Source of the DNA: Anodontia alba
Lineage: Eukaryota; Mollusca; Bivalvia; Lucinida; Lucinidae
Reading direction: 5' to 3'
Assembly (NCBI GenBank): GCA_964016985.1
Contig: OZ024823.1
Span: 64,624,514-64,688,513, forward strand
DNA length: 64,000 nucleotides
In this document: piece after piece, positions 1 through 11,346 of the stretch
Layout: each line of letters opens with the position of its first letter
Numbering within the stretch: position 1 is the first letter of the stretch
Notes under the pieces: generated by a model
Told to the model about the DNA's origin: nothing
The model's database searches: none
What the model saw: the letters and a program-made list of their open reading frames with translations, nothing else
Translations under genes and position numbers: made by a program

Positions 1-1466
1 AGAAGTTTGTATTTCCTTGTCTTTTATGACAGTATCCATGAAACTGAATGTATTTGTTTGTTTGTCATTTTTTAAAACTTGGTTTAATTGTTCTAACCTT
101 TCTTCAAATTTACTTTTTACAGAATTTAATTTTTTAAAGTGCTCATGCCAAATATTGGGATCAATAGCAAGTTCAGGTCCATTTGAATTTTCTTGTTTTT
201 TTTTTGTTGTTTTTTTTTTTGTTTTTTTTTAGTGAATTCACTAAATTCCAATATGTTTTAGGGTCATTATTTCCAAGTCGTCTTGTTTAGCAAAAATATT
301 TTTTGTGTAATTTTTCCTTTTGAATTTAAGAAGTTTCCTTTATTCTCTACAATGTGTTTAAAATAAGAATTTCTAAGCGAGACATTAAAAGGGTGGTTAA
401 ATATCAAATTTGCTTTAGAATTTAATAGCCTTCTTTTAACATATAATTCCTCATCATACCACTTATTACATTTTTTCTTTACTTTATTTGATCTTTTTAT
501 TATGAGACTCTTTGTAGCAGCTTGAAGCACAAATTTCTCAAATAAATCACACGCATTTTGAACGTCTGTTTCATTGCAATTAAATTTTCTTTCCATAAAC
601 AAATTAATTTTATTAGAGATTTCCCTAGCTTCAAGAGCTTTTATAAACCTCTCTGAAGAATTTATGTTCCATTTAAAACTATTAGGCATATGCTCATTTT
701 TATTCTGTATACACTGTCTATGTTTAACGGAAGCTTTAATACAAACTGAGATTTTACTGTGACAATCAGAAAATATAGGCTGAAAAGGATGCACATGGAA
801 ATAAATAACATCCTTCAGTAACTCTTCAGATGCAAGCATATAATCTGCTATACTTGCACCAGTAGATTTTTGGCATGTAAACTTGCCTAAAGAACCCCCT
901 AAAATTCTTCCATTTAAAATTCGCATTCTTGAAGAAATACATAATTCAATTACCTGTTTACCTCTTTCATCCACTTTAGTATCTTCACTGTGGCGCTGCA
1001 AAATATTGGAGTCAATAATATATGATGGGTCTAAAGGTACATGTTTATCACTGTCATTTACTATAAAATCTGGATCTAAGCCAGTCCTAGCATTAAGATC
1101 ACCACATATAAATATATTTCCATCATTCTTAAAAATGTTGATGTCTCTTTTTATTGCTTCGAAACTGTCAGAATCAGATTTATTTTGAAATGAACATGGT
1201 GAGATGTATGAGAAGCATAAGAAAATATCCTTATCAAGACTAAAATATTCTTTTAATAATTTTACCCACTGGAACTCTGAGCTACTGTTTTTCAAAAATT
1301 TTATACCACTGCGCAATGTCTTGCGGATAAGCAATGCTAAGCCTCCGTAATGTCTGTTATTATTTGAAATTGGTCGACATATTAGAGCATGCTGGAAGCC
1401 CTCAGTATCAATGTGAGTATGCGTTTCAGGTATGCGTTTCAGGGTATAGCTATTCCGCGTAATCAC
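1..1466 (-). pseudogene. LINE fragment: endonuclease and pre-RT region
   Basis: The open stretch 267-1466 is an apurinic-like (EEP) endonuclease of a non-LTR retrotransposon. It shows the catalytic motif ICGDLNARTG near residue 120 and a terminal SDCHSKI, equivalent to the SDHxxI motif of the family. Residues about 270-399 are the basic helical linker that precedes the reverse transcriptase. The frame stops at 267, but the linker continues in other frames through poly-A runs (seen as poly-T at 198-230) to the window edge, so the copy is frameshifted and its RT lies outside. The usual start of the endonuclease is missing upstream of 1466. I am sure of the domain; the LINE clade is not determined. 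Confidence 0.85.
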
Positions 1467-1788
1467 GGAATCAACCTATATAGGTTTAAAATTTGGATTT
1501 TGTAGGAAATGGTTGAAATTACCACTTTGACAAACTTGTATTTTCTTTTTAAATATCGTATTATTCAAATTGGGGTAGATCAAAATAAGTATATCAAGAT
1601 TTGTGCATTAAATCCATCAATCATATTTCGAAGGCCAGGTTTATCAACTTAACCGATTTTTAATCAAAGTTCGTACATTCATAGATATTTAATTAAAATA
1701 TCACAAACTTATGAAACGAAATATTAGATATATCTTTTAAGGCTTATTTAGCCGCTGACCGCTGACCTTTGAATTTGCATATGCAAGT
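1467..1788. other. AT-rich spacer, nothing recognised
   Basis: No open frame or repeat structure was seen here apart from being AT-rich. It separates the LINE fragment from the hairpin elements. Confidence 0.5.
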
Positions 1789-2066
1789 CATTACGAAAAC
1801 ACGCTTATTCAAATATATTGAAAATTTTACAACTAAAGAAGGAAATTTTTCAGATAAAAAATTCTGATATTTTTCATATTTCTGCTCGAAACATAGATTG
1901 TGGGTACTCGTTAGAACCGCCTCGACGAGGCGTTTCTAACGAGTACCCACAATCTATGCTTTTGAGCAAAAATAAGAAAAATAATGTATACCCCTGTAAA
2001 CCCCAGTTTTACTATATAAAAGTGGGGTTTAAGGGGGTCAAAATAATATAGGCGTGTTTTCGTGAC
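1789..2066. mobile_element. Hairpin MITE, copy 1
   Basis: A ~278-bp non-coding element bounded by inverted ends containing CGAAAACACGC. Its centre (1892-1958) is an almost perfect palindrome of 67 bp built from ATAGATTGTGGGTACTCG and its reverse, with a CCTCGACGAGG core. A block near the right end reads 'aaaagtggggtttaaggggg'. A second copy lies at 2251-2528. No transposase is encoded, so it is presumably mobilised in trans. Confidence 0.75.
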
Positions 2067-2250
2067 CACGCAAAAAGGATACAAAAATTGCATCTTTTGT
2101 TTAAAATCAAGTTCAAAATCTAAACAAAGGAACTGAAATTTTGTGTAAAAGGTAAATTTATTTGGTAAAGGCCTGAAAGTATATATTTGTTTTTATGGCT
2201 TTGATTTCGTCAATGACAGTTGATTTCACGGAATCCTGGCCCAGCGAAAT

Positions 2251-2528
2251 TCATTACGAAAACACGCCTATTCAAATATATTGAAAATTTCACCACCAAA
2301 AAAATGAAAATTCTCAGATAAAATTTTTTAATATTTTTCATATTTCTGCTCAAAAAATAGATTGTGGGTACTTGTTAGAACCGCCTCGGCGAGGCGGTTC
2401 TAACGAGTACCCACAATCTATGTTTTAGAGCAAAATAAGAAAAATAATGTATACCCCTGTAAATCCCAGTTTTACTATATAAAAGTGGGGTTTAAGGGGG
2501 TCAAAATTATATAGTCGTGTTTTCGTGA
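2251..2528. mobile_element. Hairpin MITE, copy 2
   Basis: Second copy of the element at 1789-2066, in the same orientation and about 185 bp downstream of it. The palindrome (2357-2421) has CCTCGGCGAGG at its centre, so the two arms changed together relative to copy 1 and pairing is kept. A degenerate relative of this hairpin is at about 23,264-23,325. Confidence 0.75.
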
Positions 2529-2559
2529 TGGATACACAAAATTAAAATTAAAATTTTGT

Positions 2560-3018
2560 TGAAAAAATATGAACAATGAAAATCAAATATTCTATACAGC
2601 ATTGTATAAAGTTATATTTATTCATGGAATAAAAGAAAATTTTCTTTTGCAACAAAGATTTATTTTTATAGGTTGATTTCTCCAAAGAAAGACTGATTTC
2701 GCGGCCGACGGATCGGCGGTATCAGTACAAAATCTACATTTTCTCCAAAATAAACCCCAATAATATTTTTTTTCATCATGAAATTTTGCATACTATTGCA
2801 TAAACATATATTTGTTCATAAAATAAAAAAAATTCCCAGATATACCTCCCAAACTGATTTTTATAGGTTGATTTTGCACAAAAAAAAAACCCCATTGATT
2901 TCGCGGCTGACAAACCTAGCGGTATCAGTACAAAATCTACATTTTCTCCAAAATCAACCCCCAATTTTTTTTTCATCATGAAATTTTGCACAATGCTGTA
3001 TAATCATGTATTTGTTTA
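2560..3018. repeat. Two-unit tandem repeat, period about 200 bp
   Basis: The block 'gcggtatcagtacaaaatc' followed by 'tacattttctccaaaat' occurs at about 2713 and 2921, each time followed by a 'catcatgaaattttgca' block. The units differ by small indels. Non-coding. Confidence 0.7.
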
Positions 3019-3019
3019 A

Positions 3020-3561
3020 ACCCCCGTAGTTCAACAATTGGTTTTCATTTACTCTGGCATACAGTAGACTTAGCCATGAGTACTCGTCTTTGTTTATTAT
3101 AGTGATTAATTTGATTTTTATGTTTTCACTTTGATGCATTGACTGAGTTGGAAGCCTTTATGCGAATCGAATTTTTATGTATTTCTGTATTAAGAGTAGC
3201 ATCGGGACCCAGGGTGAAGTTGGCTAGATGTAAAAGTGCTTAAACCCCCCGGTGATTTACTCTACTGACCGTTCTAAGGCGGTGGTCCCAGTGTTAGTCT
3301 TACTCTTTGTTGTTTTGTGGTTTATTCTACGAGGCGATTTGTTTTATGTCTTACCTTGTGTCATTTTGTTCTTGTGTTTTTCAGTCCTTTTAGCATTGCG
3401 ATTAGCTCGCTTGGGGAAGAGAGAGCTAATCTTAGTGCTTTTCGTACGTTTGTTCGATTTATGCTTGTTTGGATTTGTCGGTTTCCTCTTCCTCTTGGTG
3501 TCTGGGAAGGGCTGCGGTTTGTGATTGTGGCACTCCCTGGACTTTTCTCTTACCTTTTTTT
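3020..3561 (-). repeat. GGTAAGAG repeat family, copy A (longest)
   Basis: A ~540-bp repeat present at least six times in the window. Written on the minus strand it opens with an A-run and GGTAAGAGAAAAGTCCAGGG and ends near GTTGAACTACGG. One end (the A-run/GGTAAG side) is constant in all copies, while the opposite end is cut at different points, as in 5'-truncated retroposons. One frame is open and Lys/Arg/Asn-rich, and its antisense is open and hydrophobic. Relatives: 14,740-14,970; 32,855-33,365; 33,371-33,915; 34,727-35,001; 44,943-45,243. Confidence 0.75.
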
Positions 3562-3572
3562 AAATCTGTATT

Positions 3573-3975
3573 GGTAGTATGATCCATCAACTTTTACTAG
3601 AATTGTATTTTCATTTCCATACACAGCGAAACAATGTCACTAAAATGTTTATCCTATATTATATGTAAAGTTCTGTCAATCAGCAACACACCCATTCATG
3701 AGACTCACAAAAAATGCCTCACAGCTTAACATTTCTTCGCACTGTATTTCTGCATTATGAGACTGTGTTGTGGAAATTTAACAGGTCAGTAGTGTATGTC
3801 TTTATAACTATATTTTGAGTAGTATGATCCATCAAATTTTACTAGAATTGTATTTTTCATTTCCACACAAATAAAAACAATGCAATGAAATACAGTGTAT
3901 GCTTATACTACCTTATATGCAAAGCACTGCTAATCAGTAACACACCCATTCATGAGACTCATAAATAAATGCCGT
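3573..3975. repeat. Direct repeat pair, about 150 bp each
   Basis: The block beginning 'gtagtatgatccatcaa' at about 3576 and ending 'cccattcatgagactca' recurs at about 3822-3961. Non-coding, spaced about 247 bp. Confidence 0.65.
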
Positions 3976-4028
3976 CGCGATATAACTGAGATTGTTGAAC
4001 GCGACATTAAGTCTGAATAAAATAATAA

Positions 4029-6620
4029 ACAAGAGGCCCACGGGCCACAACTCGCTCACCTGAGTGAAACCGCCAATGCAGATATGCAGATAGCATGCAA
4101 CATTTTTCCAATACTCTTATAACAAGGCAATGGCTTAAACAGTTTTTGAGATATTTTGCTTACAAGGTTAAAATGCTGAAATTTTCAAAATGTCACAAGT
4201 AAAAAAAAGTTCAGATATTTTTCAGAAGTCATTTGGTTCATCTACTTATCCTGTTCTTTAAAAGTTTTTTTTTTTTTCGTTTGGCAGAGCAGAACCATTT
4301 TAGCAATTTTGGCAAAGGGGCATAAGAGGAACATTGATGTGAAATTATTCTGAAATCTTGCCACTGGCTACGGAGATGTCGTTTAAAGGTGTTTTGTGTT
4401 TCTATTTTTAGCATTTGACCATTTTGACCATTTTGTTCAGCAGAGCAGAACCATTTTGGCAATTTTGGTAAAGGAGGATAAGAGCAACATTTCTGTGAAA
4501 TCATTTTGAAATCAGGCCACTGGCCAAGGAGGAGATGTTTAAAGGTTTTTTTCTATTTTTAGCTCTGGTGGCCATTTTGTTCAGCCGAGCAGAACTTTTT
4601 TAGCAATTTTGGTAAAGGGCCATAAGAGGAACACTTCTGTGAAATTACTTTGAAATCAGGACACTGGCTGCGGAGGAGATGTCTTTTAAAGGTTTTTCTA
4701 TTTTTAGCTCTGGCCGCCATTTTGTTCAGCCAAGCGGAGCCATTTTAGTAATTTTGGTTGCGGGCGATTGGTAGAATACTTCTGTCATATATTTTGAAGT
4801 CAGGCCATTGGCCAAGGATGAGATGTCGTTTGAAGATTTTCTATTTTTCAGCTCTGGCGGCCATCTTGTTCAATGGAGCAGAACCATTGCGGCCATCTTG
4901 GATTTTCGATCCGCACAATTTTAGCTTGTTTCGATCCAGAAGTCATCCTGTTGCTACAGAGCAAGCTTCGGCTCAAAGCGATCTAAGGTTTGGGAAGAGA
5001 TGTCGAAAATTGATTTCAAGATGGTGGCTGTGGTGGCCATCTTGGATTTTTCTATCGGCTCATTTAGCTATTTTGTGTCTCATAAGCGCCCTAATGCTCA
5101 TCATCAAGTTTCGATTCAACTGGATTATAGAGGAGATGTCCAAAATATGAATTCTCAACATTTTTCCCCTATAAATGTAAAGGACAAATGCATGAGAAGT
5201 AAATTTGACCTTCCCGTAAAAAGGTCAAATGTCAACGTAGGACCATTATTTTAGCAATTCTGGTAGATCTCCTTCCCCGAGGATTAGTGCAAAGGTAAGG
5301 CCCAAGGGCTTATTTGGTTCTGGAGAAGAAGATTTTTAAAGGTTTTTACCATATATGGGCATGGCAGCCATCTTGGTCAATGGACCGTGACCATTTTAGC
5401 AATCTTTCGTTCCCCCAACCTAAGGAGGCTCCACATGAATTTTGAGCAACATTGGCCCAGAGGCTTCAGAGGAGAAGTTGTTTGAAATTCTCAACATTTT
5501 TCCCATATAAATGTATGGTGCTCATACAAATGAATAGGGATGCAAACTTGACCTCGCCGTAAAAAGGTCAAACGTCAATGTACGACCATCATTTTAGCAA
5601 TTTTGATAGACCTCTCGTCCTTGATGATTTGTGCAAAGATTCAGCTCCAAGGCGTTCTTTGTTTTGGAGAAGAAGATTTTTGAAGGTTTTTACCATATAT
5701 GGGCATGGCGGCCATCTTGGTCAACGGACTGCGACCATATTTAGCAATCTTTCGTTCCCCGAACCTAAGGAGGCTCCATATGAAATTTGAGCAAAATTGG
5801 CCCAGCGGCTTCTGAGGAGAAGTCGTTTGAAATTCTCAACATTTTTCCCATACAAATGTATGGTGCCCATACAAATGCATAGAGAAGCAAACTTGACCTC
5901 GCCATAAAAAGATCAAACGTCAATGTACGACCATCATTTTAACAATTTTGGTAGATCTCCCGTCCCTGATGATTTGTGCAAAGATAAGGCCCCAAGGCAT
6001 CCTCGGTTCTGGAGAAGGAGATTTTTAAAGGTTTTTACCATATATGGGCATGGCAGCCATCTTGGTCAATGGACCGCAACCATTTTAGCAATCTTTCATT
6101 TCCCCAACCCAAGGAGGCTCCACATTAAATTTGAGTAACATTGGCCAAGAGGCTTCAGAGGAGAAGTCGTTTGAAATTCTCAACAGTTTTCCCATACAAA
6201 TGCATGGTGCCCATACAAATGCAAAGGGAAGCAAAATTGACCTCGCCGTAAAAAGGTCAAACGTCAATGTACAACAATTATTTTAGCAATTTTGGTAGAC
6301 CTCTCGTCCCCGATGATTTGTGCAAAGATTCAGCCCCAAGGCATTCTCGGTTCTGGAGAAGGAGATTTTTAAAGATTTTACCATATATGGGCATGGCGGC
6401 CACCTTAGTCAAGGGACCGCGAACATTTTAGCAATTTTTCGTTCCCCCAATCTAAGGAGGCTCCGTATGAAATTTGAGCAAAATTGGCTCAGCGGCTTCA
6501 GAGGAGAAGTTGTTTGAAAATGTTAACGGACGACGCACGGACGGACGCACGGACGGACGACGGACGAAAAGTGATCACAATAGCTCATCCTGAGCATAGC
6601 TCAGGTGAGCTAAAAAATAA
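4029..6620. repeat. Long bivalve repeat cassette with two internal tandem arrays
   Basis: The cassette opens with 'caagaggcccacgggcc' plus 'gctcacctgag' and closes with 'agcatagctcaggtgagc', so its ends carry a short inverted motif. The left part (about 4230-4900) holds five degenerate units of about 130-150 bp around 'cagagcagaaccattttag'. The right part (5207-6530) holds four units of about 344 bp starting at 'gacctcgccgtaaaaaggtc'. The short open frames across it are only the repeat read through and none is conserved between units. I know this end sequence as common in bivalve genomes; the transposon class is unclear. Confidence 0.7.
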
Positions 6621-7062
6621 CCTTGGAACTTTCTTTTTTCATGTTGAAATCTGGTTGATGGATTTAAACTTAATGTCATACCCGCGCTTGCGCGGGTCCT
6701 TTTCACATGAAAAAAAAAAAAAATCAACAAAATGACATGTGCACCCAGCGCACTCAGATCAGCCTGGGCATCTGCCCAGTCTGACCAGTTTTCATGGTCT
6801 ACACGTAGAAACCTAGCTCCTTAACAACCCACTGGTCGGTCCGGTGTCAGTATAATGTGACTGGGTGAGGCAGCACTCTTAAAGTGAGCATTGAGCTTCT
6901 TGTCACATCCAGACACCGTCGCGATATGGCTGAAAGATTGTTAAGTCTGAAAAAAAAAATAAAAAAAAATAACCTTGGAACTTTCTTTTTTCAGGTTGAA
7001 ATCTGTCCGATGGATTAAAATTTAATGTCATACCCGCGCTTGCGCGGGTCCTTTTCCAGTGC
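6618..7062. repeat. SINE-like unit flanked by direct repeats with a GC hairpin
   Basis: The direct repeats 6618-6715 and 6970-7062 both contain 'ataaccttggaactttc' and the palindrome 'cccgcgcttgcgcggg'. Between them is a unit with 'ggtccggtgtcagtataatg' and 'gacaccgtcgcgatatggc', a sequence I associate with molluscan SINE-like repeats, ending in A-rich DNA. A short relative ('gccgtcgcgatataactga') is at about 3971. Confidence 0.55.
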
Positions 7063-7262
7063 TAACAAAAATCGTTCCAGGAATTTCTCAAATCGCAAAG
7101 TTTTGAAAATGCACACACTAGTCTTCGAAACAATGTGCCCGGGACCACGTCGGGACAAATAAATAAATAAATAAATAAACTTCTGCTGTACAGAAATTGT
7201 GGCTTCGTCATGTTTGTCTTTTTTTTTCGACATAATAGTGACTGGCTGATTTATTATATTTA

Positions 7263-7736
7263 CTAAAATGAAACTATAGTGACTTGCAAAATTTTAGAAT
7301 TATATCCACCATTACATCATAACCTCATATTAACTTCGTTTAACGTTAAACGCCAACGTCATACAGTAGCGGATAAATATCCAAAATTTCGATCTACTTT
7401 AAGGCTATTTTTCAATCTGATTAAAGATAACTGGATATTTTAAGGCCTTCCCAGGGGAGGTGGGGAACAAGGGAACTTTCCCCTAAATTTTCAGGGAACA
7501 TTGGCAAATATTTTAAGGGAAAAAGGAACGATACTAATTTTGGGAACAGAGAACATGGAAGTTTTGAAAATCACTTTTAGGGAACAGGGGAACAAAGCCT
7601 TAAATTCCCTTAAAATATGGTCAAGTAACCAGGAAACCATTTTGATTAAATTAAAGAACAACTGGCCAAACATTCTATGAATATATACCATTTAATTTAA
7701 CCGAAGTCATCATGTGTAGTAAATTATTTTTGTCAC
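7263..7736. other. Spacer, nothing recognised
   Basis: AT-rich DNA with imperfect repeats of 'agggaacagg'-like words around 7450-7610. No gene was seen. Confidence 0.4.
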
Positions 7737-8062
7737 GGTCTGGTCCCGGGCGGCATATTAATTTGAAAAATTATGCATGAAATTTAAAGATTTTGCGGTT
7801 TCCCAGTTTACTTAAAATGTGCCCCCTGTAAGCCATTTTGTTGAACAAATGGCCGAACAATATGTGACTCGTAATTTTACCGAAGTCTTCTCGCAAATGA
7901 ATTTCTGCAAGTATCACCAAAATAGCCTACGGTAAATGACAGGTAGTTTTATGGTACATGCAAACCAAAATTATTCTAGGGAATCTAAAACCGCAAAATT
8001 TTGAAAAATTGTGCTTCAGTTTTCGAAATAATACGCCCGGTACCAGGCTGGGACCAAAATAA
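7737..8062. mobile_element. Foldback/MITE-like element with ~65-bp inverted ends
   Basis: The left end 'tcccgggcggcatatta' followed by 'attttgcggttt' is matched, inverted, by the right end 'aaaccgcaaaattttg' followed by 'tacgcccggtaccagg'. Non-coding, about 325 bp. A related fragment is at 7110-7165. Confidence 0.5.
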
Positions 8063-8111
8063 CTTTTAATAATAATAAAAATTTGGTCCCGTCTTTTCTC
8101 CCGCCGACATG

Positions 8112-8733
8112 TGATACGAGCCAGGCGTAACGAGAAAAAAATGGAAATGAAACCAGCAACAAGCTTTAAAATTGTTTACAATATTTATTATCAATAAAAA
8201 AAAAAAAAAAGAAAAAAAGAAAAAGAAAAGAAAATAGACAATGCGCAAATTAGAAAAAAATATAAGTAAACAGTACCTTTCAAGTTTTATTGTCACAGAG
8301 TTTCTCAGAAATATTAAAACAAATCCTTTGAATAACAGTTTTTGATCCCACATTTAAAGTCACTGTATTCAGAGTTTAATTCCAGATTGAATAACATATT
8401 AAAGTAATCCAGTATAGAATAATTTCCAATTAAAGTACACCAAGCTCCCCATATGAGAATCTTTTCCCCTTATATAGTATCATAGAACATTCTAGAGAAA
8501 CAATTTGCTAGAGGCATCACTCATTTTCTAGTTTTAGTCAAGAATATTCTAAATGTTCTATGACATGCCAAAATACCTCAGTCCAGAATATTCCTTCTGG
8601 AAAGTTCTAAAAGGAATATAAACAATTTTTCATTGTAAACATGATTTTCTAGAAAGTTCTATAGAAACTTGCAGCAAACATGAAAACAATGGTATTCAAA
8701 AGAATCAAACATCCTATATGTAACACTTCCCCT
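8112..8733 (-). repeat. Gypsy 3' LTR
   Basis: On the minus strand the repeat begins TGTTACATATAGG directly after a purine tract GAAGAGGGGAAG, which is the expected polypurine tract. It contains a TATA box (CTATATAAGGGG at about 8470) and a polyadenylation-like AATAAA near 8190, and probably ends in CA at 8112. A matching 139-bp piece (37,248-37,386) starts TGTTATATATAGG. CATG lies outside both ends (8108-8111 and 37,387-37,390), a candidate 4-bp target duplication. The inner boundaries are firm; the 8112 end is inferred. Confidence 0.65.
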
Positions 8734-8739
8734 CTTCAA

Positions 8740-9735
8740 GGAAAAGAAAGCCTTCTTTTGCCTTAAAGTGATCATAAAACAAAATATTGATATAGGCAAT
8801 TATCTTATATACAGCAAGTTACAGGAAACCACAGATCAATACACCATGCTCTGGACAAGGCATCAGGAATAATTGTCCTCTGATATGACTGATGTCAAGA
8901 TTGTATTCCTGCAACTACAGGCTCCATCTAAGTAACCTCTGATTCTTGTTTTTTTATTTTATGGACAAAAGTTAGTGGATTGTGATCACTGAAAACAACA
9001 ATAGGTAAGGAAGTTAGATAAACTTCAAAATGTTGAAGAACAAGAATGAGAGACAGGCATTATTTCTCTACTGAAGAATAATTCTTTTGATGTTTGTTAA
9101 ACTTTTTGGAAACTGGGTAATCCATACAGTTGTCATCTTCTTGCACTAATACACCACCTGCACCAATATCACTTGCATCTACGGCTAGCTTAAACTCTTT
9201 ATTAAAATTTGGTGGCAACTCCTCGGTATGGCTTTCAGTTTATGAAAGGCAATCTGGCAGACACTGGTCCACTTAAACTTCATTCTTTTACTTAGTAAAT
9301 TAGTTAGTGGCTCAGCAATGACAGAAAAAAATATAACAGAATTTTCTGTAATAACGGGTCATACCAAGAAATCTCATCAGTTGTCTTTTGTATGTAGGCA
9401 CCGGAAAACATGAGATGGCTTCAACTTTAACTTCTACAGTTTTAACATGACCTTGACCCACAACATGTCCCAGAAATGTTAAATTTGCACGACAGAATTC
9501 ACATTTAGTAAGATTTATTGTCAGTTTTGCTTCACTTTGTCAAAGAATGCTTTGATAATCTTTAGATGGTTGTTCAACTCATCGTTGTATATGATGTCAT
9601 CATCGACATAAGCCTCACAATGCTACAATCCAGCTATTATGGCGTTGATAAAACGTTGAAATCTTGCTGGAGAATTTTTTCATTCCAAATGGCATTACTT
9701 TATATAGATACAATCCATCAGGAGTAACAAATGCT
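8740..9735 (-). pseudogene. Gypsy pol, second half of RT and RNase H
   Basis: In broken frames this encodes the part of a Gypsy reverse transcriptase beginning at AFVTPDGLYLYKVMPFGMK (about 9680-9740), the catalytic YVDD (9599-9610), then RNase H with AVDASDIGAGGVLVQED (about 9138-9187), SDHNPLTF (about 8975) and the terminal PDALSR. It ends at the polypurine tract next to the LTR. Its first residue follows directly on the truncated RT at 24,534-25,148, so the two are halves of one gene separated by the 14.8-kb insertion. There is no integrase downstream of RNase H, because in this family integrase lies before RT. Several stops and frameshifts make it non-functional. Confidence 0.85.
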
Positions 9736-9890
9736 AGTCCAATGGCTAGGTATTGTTTACCTCCACCCCAACGGGGAATTTTGTAGACCATATTTTTCTT
9801 ATAGCCCGATGTCTGGCAAACATTTTGCAACATGGTAGCCACCTGGCAATGGCAGCGTTACTCTGTAACAGCCTGTTGCATATATTACCC
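9736..9890. repeat. Left terminal inverted repeat of the 14.8-kb transposon
   Basis: Aligned by eye with the inverse of about 24,378-24,533. The best blocks are CCTCCACCCC and GGAATTTTGTAGACCAT, then ACATTTTGCAACATG and TGTAACAGC. Identity is roughly two thirds to three quarters, with small indels. Confidence 0.7.
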
Positions 9891-9899
9891 CCAAAAATA

Positions 9900-10285
9900 T
9901 AGATAATTCAAGCAAATTATAAAACCTCAAAAAATTGTTGAACCTATTATTAAAGTTACAAATGGACTTAATGTGTTAATTGTTTGAACGAGTATTAATT
10001 TACCATTCCAAAACTGTAAACATTATGTTTCTATCTTACATAATTTGCGAGTTATTGCCTGTTAAACATATTAACCCCATATAGTATATTATACATAAAA
10101 AGATCGTTTTGACATCTAAATTTGACATGAAGTATAGTCATCTAGAGTGTGAAATGAACCTTTTGTGTATGAATTGTAAGCATGAAATAAATGTTATTTG
10201 TAGATTTGTTTTCTGTTTTGAACAACATATTCAGCATTGTAATTACATAACGTATGTAACGCGACAAAATATGTTCAATTTGAGC

Positions 10286-10327
<42 letters not shown>

Positions 10328-11120
10328 CAATGGTGGATTTTGCCTAACTTTTGATGAATTAGATTTAATGCACTGATACAAAGCAATGAGACCAGTAAAG
10401 AAACATAGATATTGTAGTTCTCGATGTATACAGAAACTTTGCCAAAATACGACATAGAATGTAACAAGTTACTCAAGCATTTATTACTGCCCTTGCCTTC
10501 TTACAAGTATACTGAAGAAGATCCGTTATGTTTTTATATCAATATACTTTGCTTACGGCCTTCAAGATAAAAAAATCGTTAAAAACCAATTACAATGTTA
10601 ACCATGTTACCTTCGTGGAAGACAATATCACGTACGTAACATAGTATACTGTATAGAAACTTCCAAAGGCAATTTGACTTTTATTAACATATTTGTATAG
10701 TCCAATTTCAATGCATACAAAATTCAAATATTATTCAAATCTATATGGAAATAGTTTGATCAATTCTTGTTAGCAAGAACTCTTGTACCATAACAAGACC
10801 AATACAAAATACATAAATGCAATGCTTTAATACAACTAACATATTACATAAAAAAGGATTACTTGTATAATCCCCGTGGCTCCTTTGTCCCGAAAATAGT
10901 TCAACATGTAGAATAGCATAGATAGTTTTTATTTTGCATTCAAATAACATATATGGTTAAAAGATAAAGCATGTGAAGCCTGTAACTTATAGTACAAGTA
11001 GAAACAATTTTAAGATGATCAAGTTAGAGCATAAAGTAAACGTAAAGAGATGCTTACAAAGCTAACAGCTCGTTGCATGTTACATGCATTACTCTGCTTG
11101 CAATGTGTTTGCCCCACAGC
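9900..11120. other. Transposon left arm, no gene seen
   Basis: AT-rich DNA containing the subterminal motifs and a long T-run. It carries no open frame that I can support. Confidence 0.5.
10246..10650. promoter_or_regulatory. Left subterminal ACGTAYGTAAC motifs
   Basis: 'aacgtatgtaacgcg' at about 10,249 and 'cacgtacgtaacatag' at about 10,631. The same word recurs near the other end of the transposon (24,198-24,394). Short repeated words close to both ends of a DNA transposon are often transposase-binding sites; that role is inferred. A T-run of more than 30 bases at about 10,289-10,324 separates the two sites. Confidence 0.45.
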
Positions 11121-11123
11121 TTA

Positions 11124-11346
11124 TCAATTCTCATCAGATTCATCCTCAAACACCTCATCAGCCATATTCGTCAGCTCTACACCCTCCTCATTATCATCAT
11201 CATCTAAATCGTGGTCTGCTTCCCCATTGTTATTCTGATCACATAAAATATCAATCAGCTGTGCTGGGGCGATCAAATTATCTTTCACCCAGTCATACTC
11301 GATTTCCTCTCCATATATTTTCCATCCACTTTTGTCCAGATCACAT
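11124..11346 (-). pseudogene. C-terminal end of the transposon gene (acidic tail)
   Basis: Reading from 11,346 downwards the frame is open for about 70 codons to TGA at 11,124. It contains IEYDWVKDNLIAPAQLIDIL and ends in an acidic stretch (DLDDDDNEEGVEL, then DEVFEDESDEN). It is cut off exactly at the right edge of the gene sequence by the 3.7-kb element at 11,347-15,088, and the preceding codons continue on the other side of that element at 15,089. I place it as the end of the XPG-region gene because families of this type have a DWM-like segment followed by a Cys or acidic tail; this assignment is from memory and moderate in strength. Confidence 0.55.

Noticed and set aside
3252..3577. Hydrophobic Leu/Phe/Val-rich frames in several places (for example 3252-3524, 14,729-15,102, 34,729-35,168, 44,961-45,188)
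   Set aside because: They are the antisense of the basic frame of the GGTAAGAG repeat. They occur only in copies of that repeat and are cut wherever it is truncated.
5578..6138. Two near-identical 70-residue frames in the 344-bp tandem units
   Set aside because: They reflect the repeat unit. Frames in the other units are broken at other points and no codon bias is visible.
5207..6530. Possible CRISPR-like array
   Set aside because: Units are about 344 bp without short identical repeats and unique spacers, and the DNA is animal.
8740..9735. An independent short Gypsy copy
   Set aside because: It begins exactly where the RT at 24,534 stops, and both edges carry ATGCT, so it is the other half of the same copy.
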